NCBI GenBank assembly: GCA_943327025.2
Contig: CALPVO020000132.1
Location: 1 to 6,392 of the forward strand
Direction of reading: 5' to 3'
From: Janthinobacterium lividum
GTDB taxonomy: Bacteria; Pseudomonadota; Gammaproteobacteria; Steroidobacterales; Steroidobacteraceae
Length of the DNA stretch: 6,392 nucleotides
A program made the position numbers and the translations under genes. Shown here piece by piece: positions 1 through 5,931 of the stretch (within the stretch, counting starts at the first letter, position 1; the number at the start of each line of letters is the position of its first letter). The notes beneath the pieces are model-generated. The model did no database searches. It saw only the letters and a list, made by a program, of their open reading frames with translations, and had not been told where the DNA came from.

Positions 1-758
1 GCCTTCGCGATACGTGGCTGGCCCGGGTCGATTTCCCAAGGATGAAAATAGAAAATACCAGCGCGTTGGTCGGCCGCATTCACGCGGCGCAGGGCCCAAC
101 GACACCAGCGGTAAGGTAGCAGGCGAAAATAGCCACCACCGCCACACGGCAGCTGGTGACTACCCACTTCGACCGTAGTGACCGGTAGTTCCAGCAAACC
201 ATCAGGCCGAGTGCGGAACGCGAAGCGTGGCGCTTCCGGCATACCGTAATGGTCGTGGTTGATGGGATAGATGCTGGAGCTGTAACGATGCCCCTCCTCC
301 TGCAACACATCCAGTGCCCAGAGGTTGGTGCGTCCGATGGAATAGGAAGGCGCACGGTAACCCTTCACCACCGCGCCGCCCAAATCTTCGAGCAAAGCCT
401 TGGTTCGGCGAATGTCCTGCCGAAACTGAGCTGGGGTTAGCGTCGTGACCTTTGCATGGTCATAGCCGTGGCTGGCCACTTCGTGGCCTTCCGCCACCAT
501 GCGACGCACCAGGCCGGGGTGGCGGTCTGCCACCCAGCCCAGGGTAAAGAACGTGCCCTTCACACCGGCGCGGCCAAACAAGTCCAGCACGGCATGGGTG
601 TTGCGTTCCACGCGGCCGGGACGCGAATCCCAGCCGCTGCGGTCTACCACGTCATCAAAAGCGGCGACCTGGAAGTAGTCTTCCACGTCGCAACTAAGCG
701 CGTTCACCGTACCGTTGTCGCGGGTAACGGCGGCAACGGTGGCCGGTGAAGTTGACAA
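1..758 (-). CDS. XrtA-associated polysaccharide deacetylase (NodB/DUF3473), 3' end cut by window edge
   Basis: This is a NodB-type carbohydrate esterase of the PEP-CTERM/XrtA subtype (TIGR03006-like), expected to remove N- or O-acetyl groups from the exopolysaccharide. 252 codons are visible and the reading frame runs off the left edge. Visible motifs are the acidic motif SCDVEDYFQ (D24, E26, D27), the metal-binding SHGYDH (H97, H101), RAPSYSI (134-141 region), and in the DUF3473 part a glycine run followed by YFR (G206-F211) and FYFHPWEIDPGQPR (H239, W241, E242). I infer that about 30-40 residues are missing. A TTG start at 758-756 is chosen because GAGGA lies 6 nt upstream, overlapping the stop of the previous gene. 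The alternative is an in-frame GTG at 707-705, giving VNALSCDVED, closer to the usual family start but without a visible Shine-Dalgarno. No signal peptide is seen, so it probably acts in the cytoplasm or is exported unconventionally. It is the fifth gene of the operon. Function is secure at family level; the substrate is inferred. Confidence 0.93.
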   Translation of the reverse strand, partial: MSTSPATVAAVTRDNGTVNALSCDVEDYFQVAAFDDVVDRSGWDSRPGRVERNTHAVLDLFGRAGVKGTFFTLGWVADRHPGLVRRMVAEGHEVASHGYDHAKVTTLTPAQFRQDIRRTKALLEDLGGAVVKGYRAPSYSIGRTNLWALDVLQEEGHRYSSSIYPINHDHYGMPEAPRFAFRTRPDGLLELPVTTVEVGSHQLPCGGGGYFRLLPYRWCRWALRRVNAADQRAGIFYFHPWEIDPGQPRIAK

Positions 759-764
759 GGGTTG

Positions 765-769
765 TCCTC
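765..769 (-). promoter_or_regulatory. Shine-Dalgarno GAGGA for the deacetylase
   Basis: GAGGA overlaps the TGA stop of the upstream outer-membrane protein gene and sits 6 nt ahead of TTG at 758-756. It is the reason for preferring the TTG start over the downstream GTG, and it suggests translational coupling. Confidence 0.6.
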
Positions 770-2189
770 AGAACTTCTTGGCGACCTGTACGTAGCCGGC
801 GACCACCTTGAACGGCGCTGCGCCGCCACGTTCCCAACGACGGACGCCGAAGATCAGGTCTGTGTCGGCGCCAATCTCATGAGCCAGTTCGATGCCGCCC
901 TCGGCCTGCTTGATGCCACCGCGGCCCTCGATAGCCACCTCCTCCCACGACCCATCGAAGCTGAGTTCGCTGCGCGAGGAGAGCTGGCGGGCTAAACGGC
1001 CGTACACACCGCGGCGAACGTCATCGCCACGATTGAGCAAACCGGCAGCGCCGAAGTCGCGACGGCGTTCGTACAACTGAACTTCCAACGAACTGCGGGA
1101 CCCCGTCAGCAAGGTGGTAACTTCCGCCTGCTTCAGCAAGAAGGGCGCGTTGATCGGCGAGTCGATGCCGACGTTGAACGTCGGAATGGCACGGGTCAAG
1201 CGCGACGTTTCCGTCGTGGGTTCTTCGCTGTAGCTGGCGGAGAGCGTGAGCAACTTCGCCTGCCGGGTGAAGGACGCACGGAGCGAATTGCCGAAATAGC
1301 GCTTGCCGTAGGCCGCCTCGAACGATGAGAGTTTTTGCGGGCCCGTCCAGCGGACACCGGCTTCCCAGAGGCTACTGTCGAGACCGCCCTTGCTGGACGA
1401 CCGGGCGACATCGGATTCCTTGCCGGCACCGGCAATGACCGACCAACGGCTACCCACCGGTACGCTGACGTTGACGCCGACGCGGTCGTACTGGAACGGC
1501 TGCAGTTCATTCGTTCCGTAGGTGGTGCGCTGGTGCTTGGCTTCCACCTGCCAACCGAAGCGTCCCACGTCCTTGTCGGTACCCCAAGCGAGGTAACCGT
1601 CCTGGTCATTGGCGTTGCGGACGTTGCCGCTCACCAGCTGGCCCTTGAAGCCGTAACGAGTACGGGTGAAGGTGTAGTGCCCTTCCAGCAGGGTAGTGCC
1701 GAATTCGTGCCGCAGGCGCGGCCCGAACGAGGCGCTGTCGACGTCGAGATTGTTCACATCGCCAAGCAAGCCGTTCAGGTTCGAAGCACCCAACGGGTCT
1801 GCCGACTGCTGCACGCGGGAGGCATTGGCCTCCACACTGAGCCATTCAGGCAGCGCCTTCCACAAGGCACGCCCCATGATCTTGTGCTGCACGCTGTTGA
1901 GTCCGTCCGTGTTGGCGTACTGGACAGCGTCCAGGCCATAAGAGACGTCCAACTCGAGCGAGTCCGTAGTACGGCGGTAGCCTACCTCCGGCATCAGCCG
2001 GGCAGCACCATCGCCCTTCTTGGCCTCGCCAGATGCCACGGTGAGCGGATTGTCGAGGTAATAGGCACCCGCCTTGATGACGCCGTAGAAGCCCTGCTGA
2101 GCAGCCTCGCCGAGGGCGCCAGTAGCCACCCCGGCACCCGCCAGGCAGAGCAGCGCCGCAACGGCGCGAGCAAGAGTTTTATGCTGCAC
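768..2189 (-). CDS. PEP-CTERM/XrtA-associated outer-membrane beta-barrel protein (TIGR03016-like)
   Basis: The 473-residue precursor has an N-terminal signal peptide: a basic start (HKTLAR), a hydrophobic core at about residues 9-24, and likely cleavage near ALG/EAAQQ (residue 27). The mature part is rich in alternating polar/hydrophobic strands and aromatic residues. It ends in ...VQVAKKF with a C-terminal Phe, the usual outer-membrane assembly signal. The segments GKRYFG (295-300) and ASYSEEPTT (318-326) are characteristic of this exosortase-associated family, whose role is not defined; a part in polysaccharide exit is inferred. The reading frame is open upstream to 2294, but I place the start at GTG 2189-2187. 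That codon is preceded by AAGGAG at 9 nt spacing and begins directly before the signal peptide, whereas longer versions would put about 35 charged residues ahead of it. It overlaps the kinase gene by 11 nt. The deacetylase gene follows after 9 nt. Confidence 0.9.
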   Translation of the reverse strand: MQHKTLARAVAALLCLAGAGVATGALGEAAQQGFYGVIKAGAYYLDNPLTVASGEAKKGDGAARLMPEVGYRRTTDSLELDVSYGLDAVQYANTDGLNSVQHKIMGRALWKALPEWLSVEANASRVQQSADPLGASNLNGLLGDVNNLDVDSASFGPRLRHEFGTTLLEGHYTFTRTRYGFKGQLVSGNVRNANDQDGYLAWGTDKDVGRFGWQVEAKHQRTTYGTNELQPFQYDRVGVNVSVPVGSRWSVIAGAGKESDVARSSSKGGLDSSLWEAGVRWTGPQKLSSFEAAYGKRYFGNSLRASFTRQAKLLTLSASYSEEPTTETSRLTRAIPTFNVGIDSPINAPFLLKQAEVTTLLTGSRSSLEVQLYERRRDFGAAGLLNRGDDVRRGVYGRLARQLSSRSELSFDGSWEEVAIEGRGGIKQAEGGIELAHEIGADTDLIFGVRRWERGGAAPFKVVAGYVQVAKKF

Positions 2190-3186
2190 GGTTTTCTTCT
2201 CCTTCCAGTTCGTTAGCGTCGCTACCGCCCGCCGAGTCTTCCTCGCCATAGCGGTAGGTCCCGTATTTCTTTCCATAAGGACCGTAATAGCCATAATAGC
2301 CGTAATGCGTCGACATCAAGCCGTACTCCACGCCGTTTAGAATGGCCGAAGACGGAATATTGTCGGGAATAAGCTCCGCAGCAGCAATGACTGCGTCACG
2401 CGGAGTTTGCCCGGCACGCACCACCAGCAGCAAGTAGCCCGCAAAGCGCGCCAGCACCTGCGATTCATTCGTGGCCAGCAGCGGCGAAGTATCGAACAGG
2501 GCGATACCGTTGCCGACGAACTCGGAAATTTCCTCCGCCAATTTCGCCATGCGTGGCGAACCGAACAACTCGGGGGCGCGGGAATCGCCGCGACCCGCCG
2601 GCAGGATGAACAACGACGGACGATCCGTCCGGAGGATGCACTCCTGCAGCGTGGCCTCGCCGTTCAAAATCTCGGTCAGGCCAGGACGGTCCTTGATGCC
2701 GAGGTTCCGCGACTGCGTGGCACGCGCCACGTCGGCGTCGATGAGCAGCACGCGCATGCCCTTTTCCCGAGCGAGCGTGAGTGCAATGCCCAGCGACATG
2801 AAAGTCTTGCCTTCGTGGGGCAGCGAGCTGGTCACCATGAGGCGGTTGTTAAGCGCCTCCTTCGGACCACCACGGCCTTGCACGGCCTTCAGCAGCGGCC
2901 ACTTCAAGCGGCGCAGCTGGTCCACGCTGTCCTGCATGCACTCAGGCGCAGGCAGACCACCGGTGGCACGAATGCCAGCCATATCGAGCTTGAAATAGTC
3001 CAGGTTCTCGATGGGGAATGGAGACGGATCCACATAGGGCATGACCTCCACCGGCGGCGCTTCCGCCGCCGATTTCACACCGACACGCGTCTTGACGTTG
3101 ATTGGCGGCGCCGGGACCGGACCGTTAGCCGTCAACTGGGCCTTCGCCTGCTTGGCGCGCTCCATCGCACGTTCCACGATACTCAT
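2179..3186 (-). CDS. XrtA-associated tyrosine-protein autokinase (BY-kinase, CpsD/Wzc C-terminal type)
   Basis: A 335-residue cytoplasmic P-loop kinase with no membrane segment. It autophosphorylates on tyrosines and works with the chain-length protein encoded just upstream to control polysaccharide polymerisation and export. The N-terminus MSIVERAMERAKQAK resembles other exosortase-associated kinases (TIGR03018). The Walker A is SSLPHEGKT (K127, T128), with His124 where BY-kinases usually have Gly. The Walker A' is VLLIDADVA (D150, D152) and the Walker B is ALFDTSP (around D232). The C-terminal tail carries nine tyrosines between residues 295 and 313 (Y295, 297, 298, 300, 301, 304, 308, 311, 313), followed by an acidic end. 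Kinase and chain-length protein are separate genes rather than fused as in Wzc. The ATG overlaps the stop of the chain-length gene by 4 nt (ATGA), with AAGGGAG 7 nt upstream. Family assignment is firm. Confidence 0.95.
   Translation of the reverse strand: MSIVERAMERAKQAKAQLTANGPVPAPPINVKTRVGVKSAAEAPPVEVMPYVDPSPFPIENLDYFKLDMAGIRATGGLPAPECMQDSVDQLRRLKWPLLKAVQGRGGPKEALNNRLMVTSSLPHEGKTFMSLGIALTLAREKGMRVLLIDADVARATQSRNLGIKDRPGLTEILNGEATLQECILRTDRPSLFILPAGRGDSRAPELFGSPRMAKLAEEISEFVGNGIALFDTSPLLATNESQVLARFAGYLLLVVRAGQTPRDAVIAAAELIPDNIPSSAILNGVEYGLMSTHYGYYGYYGPYGKKYGTYRYGEEDSAGGSDANELEGEENRAA
2199..2204 (-). promoter_or_regulatory. Shine-Dalgarno AAGGAG deciding the GTG start of the outer-membrane protein
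   Basis: AAGGAG lies inside the last codons of the tyrosine kinase gene, 9 nt upstream of GTG at 2189-2187. It supports the GTG start over the in-frame ATG codons further upstream and suggests coupled translation of the two genes. Confidence 0.75.
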
Positions 3187-4757
3187 GCGAACACTCCCTT
3201 CACCAGCAGACGAACATATTGGACCAAGACGACGTTAAGCAGCGTACCCATCACCAGGACACCGACGGCGATGCCTATCTGGGGCACCTCCTTCTCGAAC
3301 CACTGCTGCACCACCTTGGGTTTCAGCTCACTCATGGTGGCCATGACGGGCAGCCCAATGGCCGAATGCAGTGCTTCACGCGTCATGATGACCGGCTTGA
3401 GCAGATGCAGAGCCACCGTGACACCGATACCACCGATGATTGACAACAACATGACAGCGAAGAAGAACAAGCGCCGCGGCGGACCGTCCGGCTGCAAAGC
3501 AAGCACGGGCGGGTCGACGATGCGGAACTTAACGTTCTCCGCGCTCTCGTCCGCGTTTTCGCTGATACGAGCAGATTCGAGGCGCTGCAACAGCTCCTGG
3601 TACTGCTTGTTGTTCACGTCGAAGTCACGGGTAAGGCGCGACAGTTCCGCCTCCACCTCAGGAACAATTTCCGCCTTGCCGCGTAGTTGGGCAATGCGCG
3701 CCTGCTCGGAACCGATACGACCACGCAGCGCGGCAATTTCGGCGTCCGTCTGGCCCAGCGAGATTTTCACGCTCTGGTAGACCGGATTCACGTCGATGAC
3801 GCGCGCACCGGCGCCATCACCCACGACCATCTGGCCGGCGGGCATCGGTTTGCTGGTAGCCAGAACAACTTTACGCTCGGCTTCCAGGCGGCCGATGGTT
3901 TCGGCAATACCCACGACGTCCGGATGCTTGTCGGTGTATTGCACCAACAACGCGCCCCGTTGCGCCTTAAGCTTGTTCAGCTGGTCGTCGATGGCCTGCA
4001 CGGCCGGCGGCATCATCAAACCCATGCTGGCGCTCTCGCCAGCCACTTGGCGCTTCAGTTCGGCACGGCGCTCCACGAGCTGCGCATACTGGGTACGCAG
4101 GTCGCTAAGGGCGGAACTGCGGGCCTGCAACTGGCTGAAGTAATCGCTGCCCTGCTCCGGCATGAGCCCCAAATTCTTCTGCTTGAAGTCCGCCAGGCGC
4201 TGTTCGGAATCGTTCAGGCGCTGTTCGTATTCACGCAACTGGTCGCGCAAGAAGCGCTGGGCCACACCCGAGTCGGTGCGCTTCATGCCCAACGTGTCCT
4301 CGATGAAGGTATCCAGCAAGGTCTGCACGACCTTGTAGGAAGTGCGCTTGTCATGGTCTTCGAAGCTGATCTCGAAGACGTTTTTGCCAGTGGTCTTCAC
4401 CTCGATGGAGTCCTGCAAATGCAGCACCAAGCTTTCCATGGACTTCTCGTCCGTGGAACGCAGACCAAGGTCCGTGGAGCGGATGACCTTTTCGAGGTTC
4501 GGGCGGCTGAGCAGCACCGTGGTCATCAGCTTCACCTGGGCATCCACGTCACGCTGCACGGCAATGCCGGTCAGCAGCGGGCGCAGGATGCTTTCGCTGT
4601 CTACGTACACACGGGTGCGGGAAACGTAAACATCGGGCAGCGAATACACCAAGGCCCAGCCAGCGATGGCGAGCAGCCAGGCGGCGATGACGCCAACCCA
4701 GCGGAAACGCCAGGCGCCAAAGGCTACCTGCCGCAGTTCTATAAGCAGTTCATTCAT
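3183..4757 (-). CDS. XrtA-type polysaccharide chain-length determinant (Wzz/PCP family)
   Basis: A 524-residue inner-membrane polysaccharide co-polymerase that sets polymer length and is the partner of the tyrosine kinase encoded next. The Wzz-like N-terminal region has TM1 at about residues 20-41, followed by YVSRTRVYVDSESILRPLL. A long periplasmic part is rich in coiled coil (roughly 165-240, 255-300 and 335-400). A GNVR-like segment, DFDVNNKQYQELLQRL (378-393), is followed by FRIVDPP (411-417), a proline-rich stretch and TM2 at about 430-451. A third hydrophobic segment (about 494-516) near the C-terminus is typical of the exosortase-linked subtype (TIGR03007) rather than classical two-TM Wzz. 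The ATG start follows the export gene stop by 13 nt; a weak AAAGG overlapping that stop is the only Shine-Dalgarno candidate. No kinase domain is fused at the C-terminus. Confidence 0.95.
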   Translation of the reverse strand: MNELLIELRQVAFGAWRFRWVGVIAAWLLAIAGWALVYSLPDVYVSRTRVYVDSESILRPLLTGIAVQRDVDAQVKLMTTVLLSRPNLEKVIRSTDLGLRSTDEKSMESLVLHLQDSIEVKTTGKNVFEISFEDHDKRTSYKVVQTLLDTFIEDTLGMKRTDSGVAQRFLRDQLREYEQRLNDSEQRLADFKQKNLGLMPEQGSDYFSQLQARSSALSDLRTQYAQLVERRAELKRQVAGESASMGLMMPPAVQAIDDQLNKLKAQRGALLVQYTDKHPDVVGIAETIGRLEAERKVVLATSKPMPAGQMVVGDGAGARVIDVNPVYQSVKISLGQTDAEIAALRGRIGSEQARIAQLRGKAEIVPEVEAELSRLTRDFDVNNKQYQELLQRLESARISENADESAENVKFRIVDPPVLALQPDGPPRRLFFFAVMLLSIIGGIGVTVALHLLKPVIMTREALHSAIGLPVMATMSELKPKVVQQWFEKEVPQIGIAVGVLVMGTLLNVVLVQYVRLLVKGVFA

Positions 4758-4770
4758 GCTCGTGGGGCCT

Positions 4771-5406
4771 TTAGAAGCGAGATTCAGGGATGACGAGGAC
4801 GTCGCCAGGGCGAACCGCGACGTTCGTCTTTAGGTCCCCCTTCTCGGCGATATCCGCGAGCCGCACCTTGATCTTGGTGGGCTTGCCATCGACCGTACGG
4901 ACGATGTGGGCGCGGTTACCGGCAGCAAACTGCGCGAGGCCTCCCGAAGCAATGAGCACGTCCAACACGGTCATGTTGGCGCGGTACGGCAAAGACTGCG
5001 GCTTGGCTGCCTGCCCGATGACTCGCACCTGGTCTGGAAGGTCGCCCACGAATTCCGTAACGATGACGTTCACCTTCGGCGAACGGACGTACTCGGCGAG
5101 CGCAGCTTCCATTTCACCGGCCAACTGCAGCGGGGTCTTGCCGGCGGCCGGCAGACTCTCGATGAGCGGCGTGGAAATCTTGCCGTCCGGACGCACTGGC
5201 ACCGTGAGCGTCAGCTCCGGGTGGTTCCACACATAGACGTTCAGCTTGTCGCCGGCGCCAATGCGGTAATCCGCCTGTTCGGCCTGCTTGGCCTCCACAG
5301 CGGACGGCGGCGTCTCTTGAGCGCCGGCTTGGGGTAGCCAGCACAGGCTGGTCACCAGGCTGGCAGCAAGCAGCGGCAGCGAGCCGCGCAATGACTTCAG
5401 GGGCAT
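4771..5406 (-). CDS. XrtA-type polysaccharide export protein (short OPX/Wza-like)
   Basis: A 211-residue periplasmic/outer-membrane export protein that would guide the polymer from the inner-membrane complex to the cell surface. A signal peptide (basic start, hydrophobic core about 10-22) likely ends at AGA/QE (residue 29). The cysteine at residue 22 is preceded by SL, not a good lipobox, so lipidation is doubtful. A poly-export domain follows from YRIGAGDKLNVYVWNHPELT (47-66) to VNVIV (about 116), then an SLBB-type domain from about 127 (VRVIGQAAKPQSLPY) to 180, ending in VRPGDVLVIPESRF. It resembles TIGR03027. It is much shorter than Wza (about 380 residues) and lacks the extra SLBB repeat and the C-terminal helix that makes Wza's outer-membrane pore. 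The ATG start has GGAG 9 nt upstream. It is the first gene of the cassette, with a 260-nt leader region upstream. Confidence 0.94.
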   Translation of the reverse strand: MPLKSLRGSLPLLAASLVTSLCWLPQAGAQETPPSAVEAKQAEQADYRIGAGDKLNVYVWNHPELTLTVPVRPDGKISTPLIESLPAAGKTPLQLAGEMEAALAEYVRSPKVNVIVTEFVGDLPDQVRVIGQAAKPQSLPYRANMTVLDVLIASGGLAQFAAGNRAHIVRTVDGKPTKIKVRLADIAEKGDLKTNVAVRPGDVLVIPESRF

Positions 5407-5429
5407 GTCCTAACTCTCCATTTGTCCCA

Positions 5430-5445
5430 GGGATGGGGGCATCCC
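5430..5445 (-). promoter_or_regulatory. Small leader hairpin upstream of the export gene
   Basis: A perfect 6-bp inverted repeat (GGGATG/CATCCC) closes a 4-nt C loop on the minus strand. It starts 23 nt ahead of the export gene start codon and ends just before the Shine-Dalgarno region. No T-run follows, so it is not a classical terminator. It could affect mRNA stability or ribosome access; that is inference. Confidence 0.4.
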
Positions 5446-5448
5446 GGT

Positions 5449-5470
5449 GTTAACGTAATGTTAGGTTAAC
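5449..5470. promoter_or_regulatory. 22-bp dyad, candidate operator of the exopolysaccharide operon
   Basis: Two copies of GTTAAC, themselves palindromic, lie 16 bp apart (5449-5454 and 5465-5470). The bases between them continue the symmetry (TAA paired with TTA), so 9 of 11 base pairs of the dyad match. It is AT-rich in a GC-rich setting and lies 42 bp upstream of the first gene of the operon. The shape fits the binding site of a dimeric regulator, but I do not recognise the motif as a known one. Confidence 0.5.
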
Positions 5471-5514
5471 GCAGGAAGCGGTTCCGGAATTGGCGCACAG
5501 ATTGGTGCCTTGCC

Positions 5515-5522
5515 GGGGGGGG
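5515..5522. repeat. Homopolymer tract of eight G
   Basis: Eight consecutive G on the plus strand lie about 110 bp upstream of the export gene start. Such tracts are prone to slippage, and where they lie in promoters they can tune expression; here its position relative to any promoter is unknown. Confidence 0.5.
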
Positions 5523-5611
5523 CGAAACCCGAGAAAAACGCGACTTGGCACACGAAAACGAAGGTTTACGAGCCGAAGAGGCTTGCGGGCCGAGTTGGCA
5601 GGGCTTCCGGA

Positions 5612-5652
5612 GCCTTGCGCCAAGGCTTTCTCGCGAGGACCACGCGGAAAGC
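5612..5652 (-). terminator. Two adjacent hairpins after the tRNA operon, possible 3' end or processing site
   Basis: Reading in the tRNA direction, the first hairpin has a 10-bp stem with one bulged base (GCTTTC-CGCG against CGCG-A-GAAAGC) and a 7-nt loop. The second (GCCTTG-GCG-CAAGGC) has a 6-bp stem and shares its first two bases with the end of the first. They start 14 nt after the tRNA-Glu CCA end. No T-run follows on the minus strand, so a factor-independent terminator is not well supported; an RNA processing or Rho-related end is as likely. Confidence 0.4.
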
Positions 5653-5666
5653 AGAGAGAAAATAAA

Positions 5667-5742
5667 TGGCGTCCCTGACGGGATTCGAACCCGTGTCGCC
5701 ACCTTGAAAGGGTGGGGTCCTAGGCCTCTAGACGACAGGGAC
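5667..5742 (-). tRNA. tRNA-Glu (anticodon TTC)
   Basis: A 76-nt cloverleaf with encoded CCA. The acceptor stem GTCCCTG/CAGGGAC is perfect, the anticodon stem is CCACC/GGTGG with loop CTTTCAA (anticodon TTC at 5706-5708), and the T arm contains GGTTCGAAT. The discriminator base is G. The sequence is close to the enterobacterial tRNA-Glu. It lies 37 nt after tRNA-Ala and is probably processed from the same transcript. Confidence 0.98.
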
Positions 5743-5779
5743 GCTGCCGACCGAACGGCTGGGCCGGACGGGAGGAGAG

Positions 5780-5855
<76 letters not shown>

Positions 5856-5873
5856 ACTCGAGGTGAGCCCGGT

Positions 5874-5902
5874 AATTTAGGGAAGTCGCCCTTCCCTGTC
5901 AA
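5874..5902 (-). promoter_or_regulatory. Sigma-70 type promoter of the tRNA-Ala/tRNA-Glu unit
   Basis: A consensus -35 TTGACA (5902-5897), a spacer of exactly 17 bp and a -10 TAAATT (5879-5874, 4 of 6 matches) lie 18 nt upstream of the tRNA-Ala 5' end. The bases after the -10 are GC-rich (ACCGGGC), as in promoters under stringent control of stable RNA genes. The start of transcription is inferred at about 5864-5868. Confidence 0.8.
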
Positions 5903-5931
5903 TACCCGAGGGCAATTCCCGAGAGGATGAT

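Larger units (their letters stand above)
5407..5666 (-). other. Intergenic region between tRNA-Glu and the export operon
   Basis: No credible gene lies in these 260 nt. From the tRNA side the region holds a T-rich stretch, two adjacent hairpins (5612-5652), an unremarkable stretch, a run of eight G on the plus strand (5515-5522), a TTCCGGAA palindrome (5482-5489), the 22-bp dyad (5449-5470), a small hairpin (5430-5445) and the Shine-Dalgarno GGAG (5416-5419). The operon promoter should lie here, but I find no good -35/-10 pair. TAACAT at 5463-5458, inside the dyad, could be a -10 but has no matching -35, and no GG-N10-GC sigma-54 site is seen. Confidence 0.6.

Noticed and set aside
1335..2216. 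Plus-strand open frame of 293 codons opposite the outer-membrane protein gene
   Set aside because: Antisense shadow with no domain, no Shine-Dalgarno and no neighbours on that strand.
2190..2294. N-terminal extension of the outer-membrane protein to the upstream ATG at 2294
   Set aside because: It would place about 35 charged residues before an obvious signal peptide and overlap the kinase gene by 116 nt; the GTG with AAGGAG is better.
2407..3780. Long plus-strand open frame of 457 codons across the kinase and chain-length genes
   Set aside because: It is antisense to two well-recognised genes, crosses their junction, and its protein is rich in His/Arg/Gln with no recognisable domain; a GC-driven shadow.
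3687..4793. Plus-strand open frame of 368 codons opposite the chain-length gene
   Set aside because: Shadow of a confident gene; composition is low-complexity and no start signal or family is recognisable.
5490..5514. Sigma-54 promoter (GG and GC boxes) upstream of the operon, considered because XrtA loci can use the PrsK/PrsR system
   Set aside because: On the minus strand the closest match, GGCACCAATCTGTGC, has 11 rather than 10 bases between GG and GC and poor flanking matches.
5407..5666. Genomic island or integration site at the 3' end of tRNA-Glu
   Set aside because: No integrase gene and no second copy of the tRNA 3' end are visible in the window, and the base composition of the cassette looks like that of gltX.
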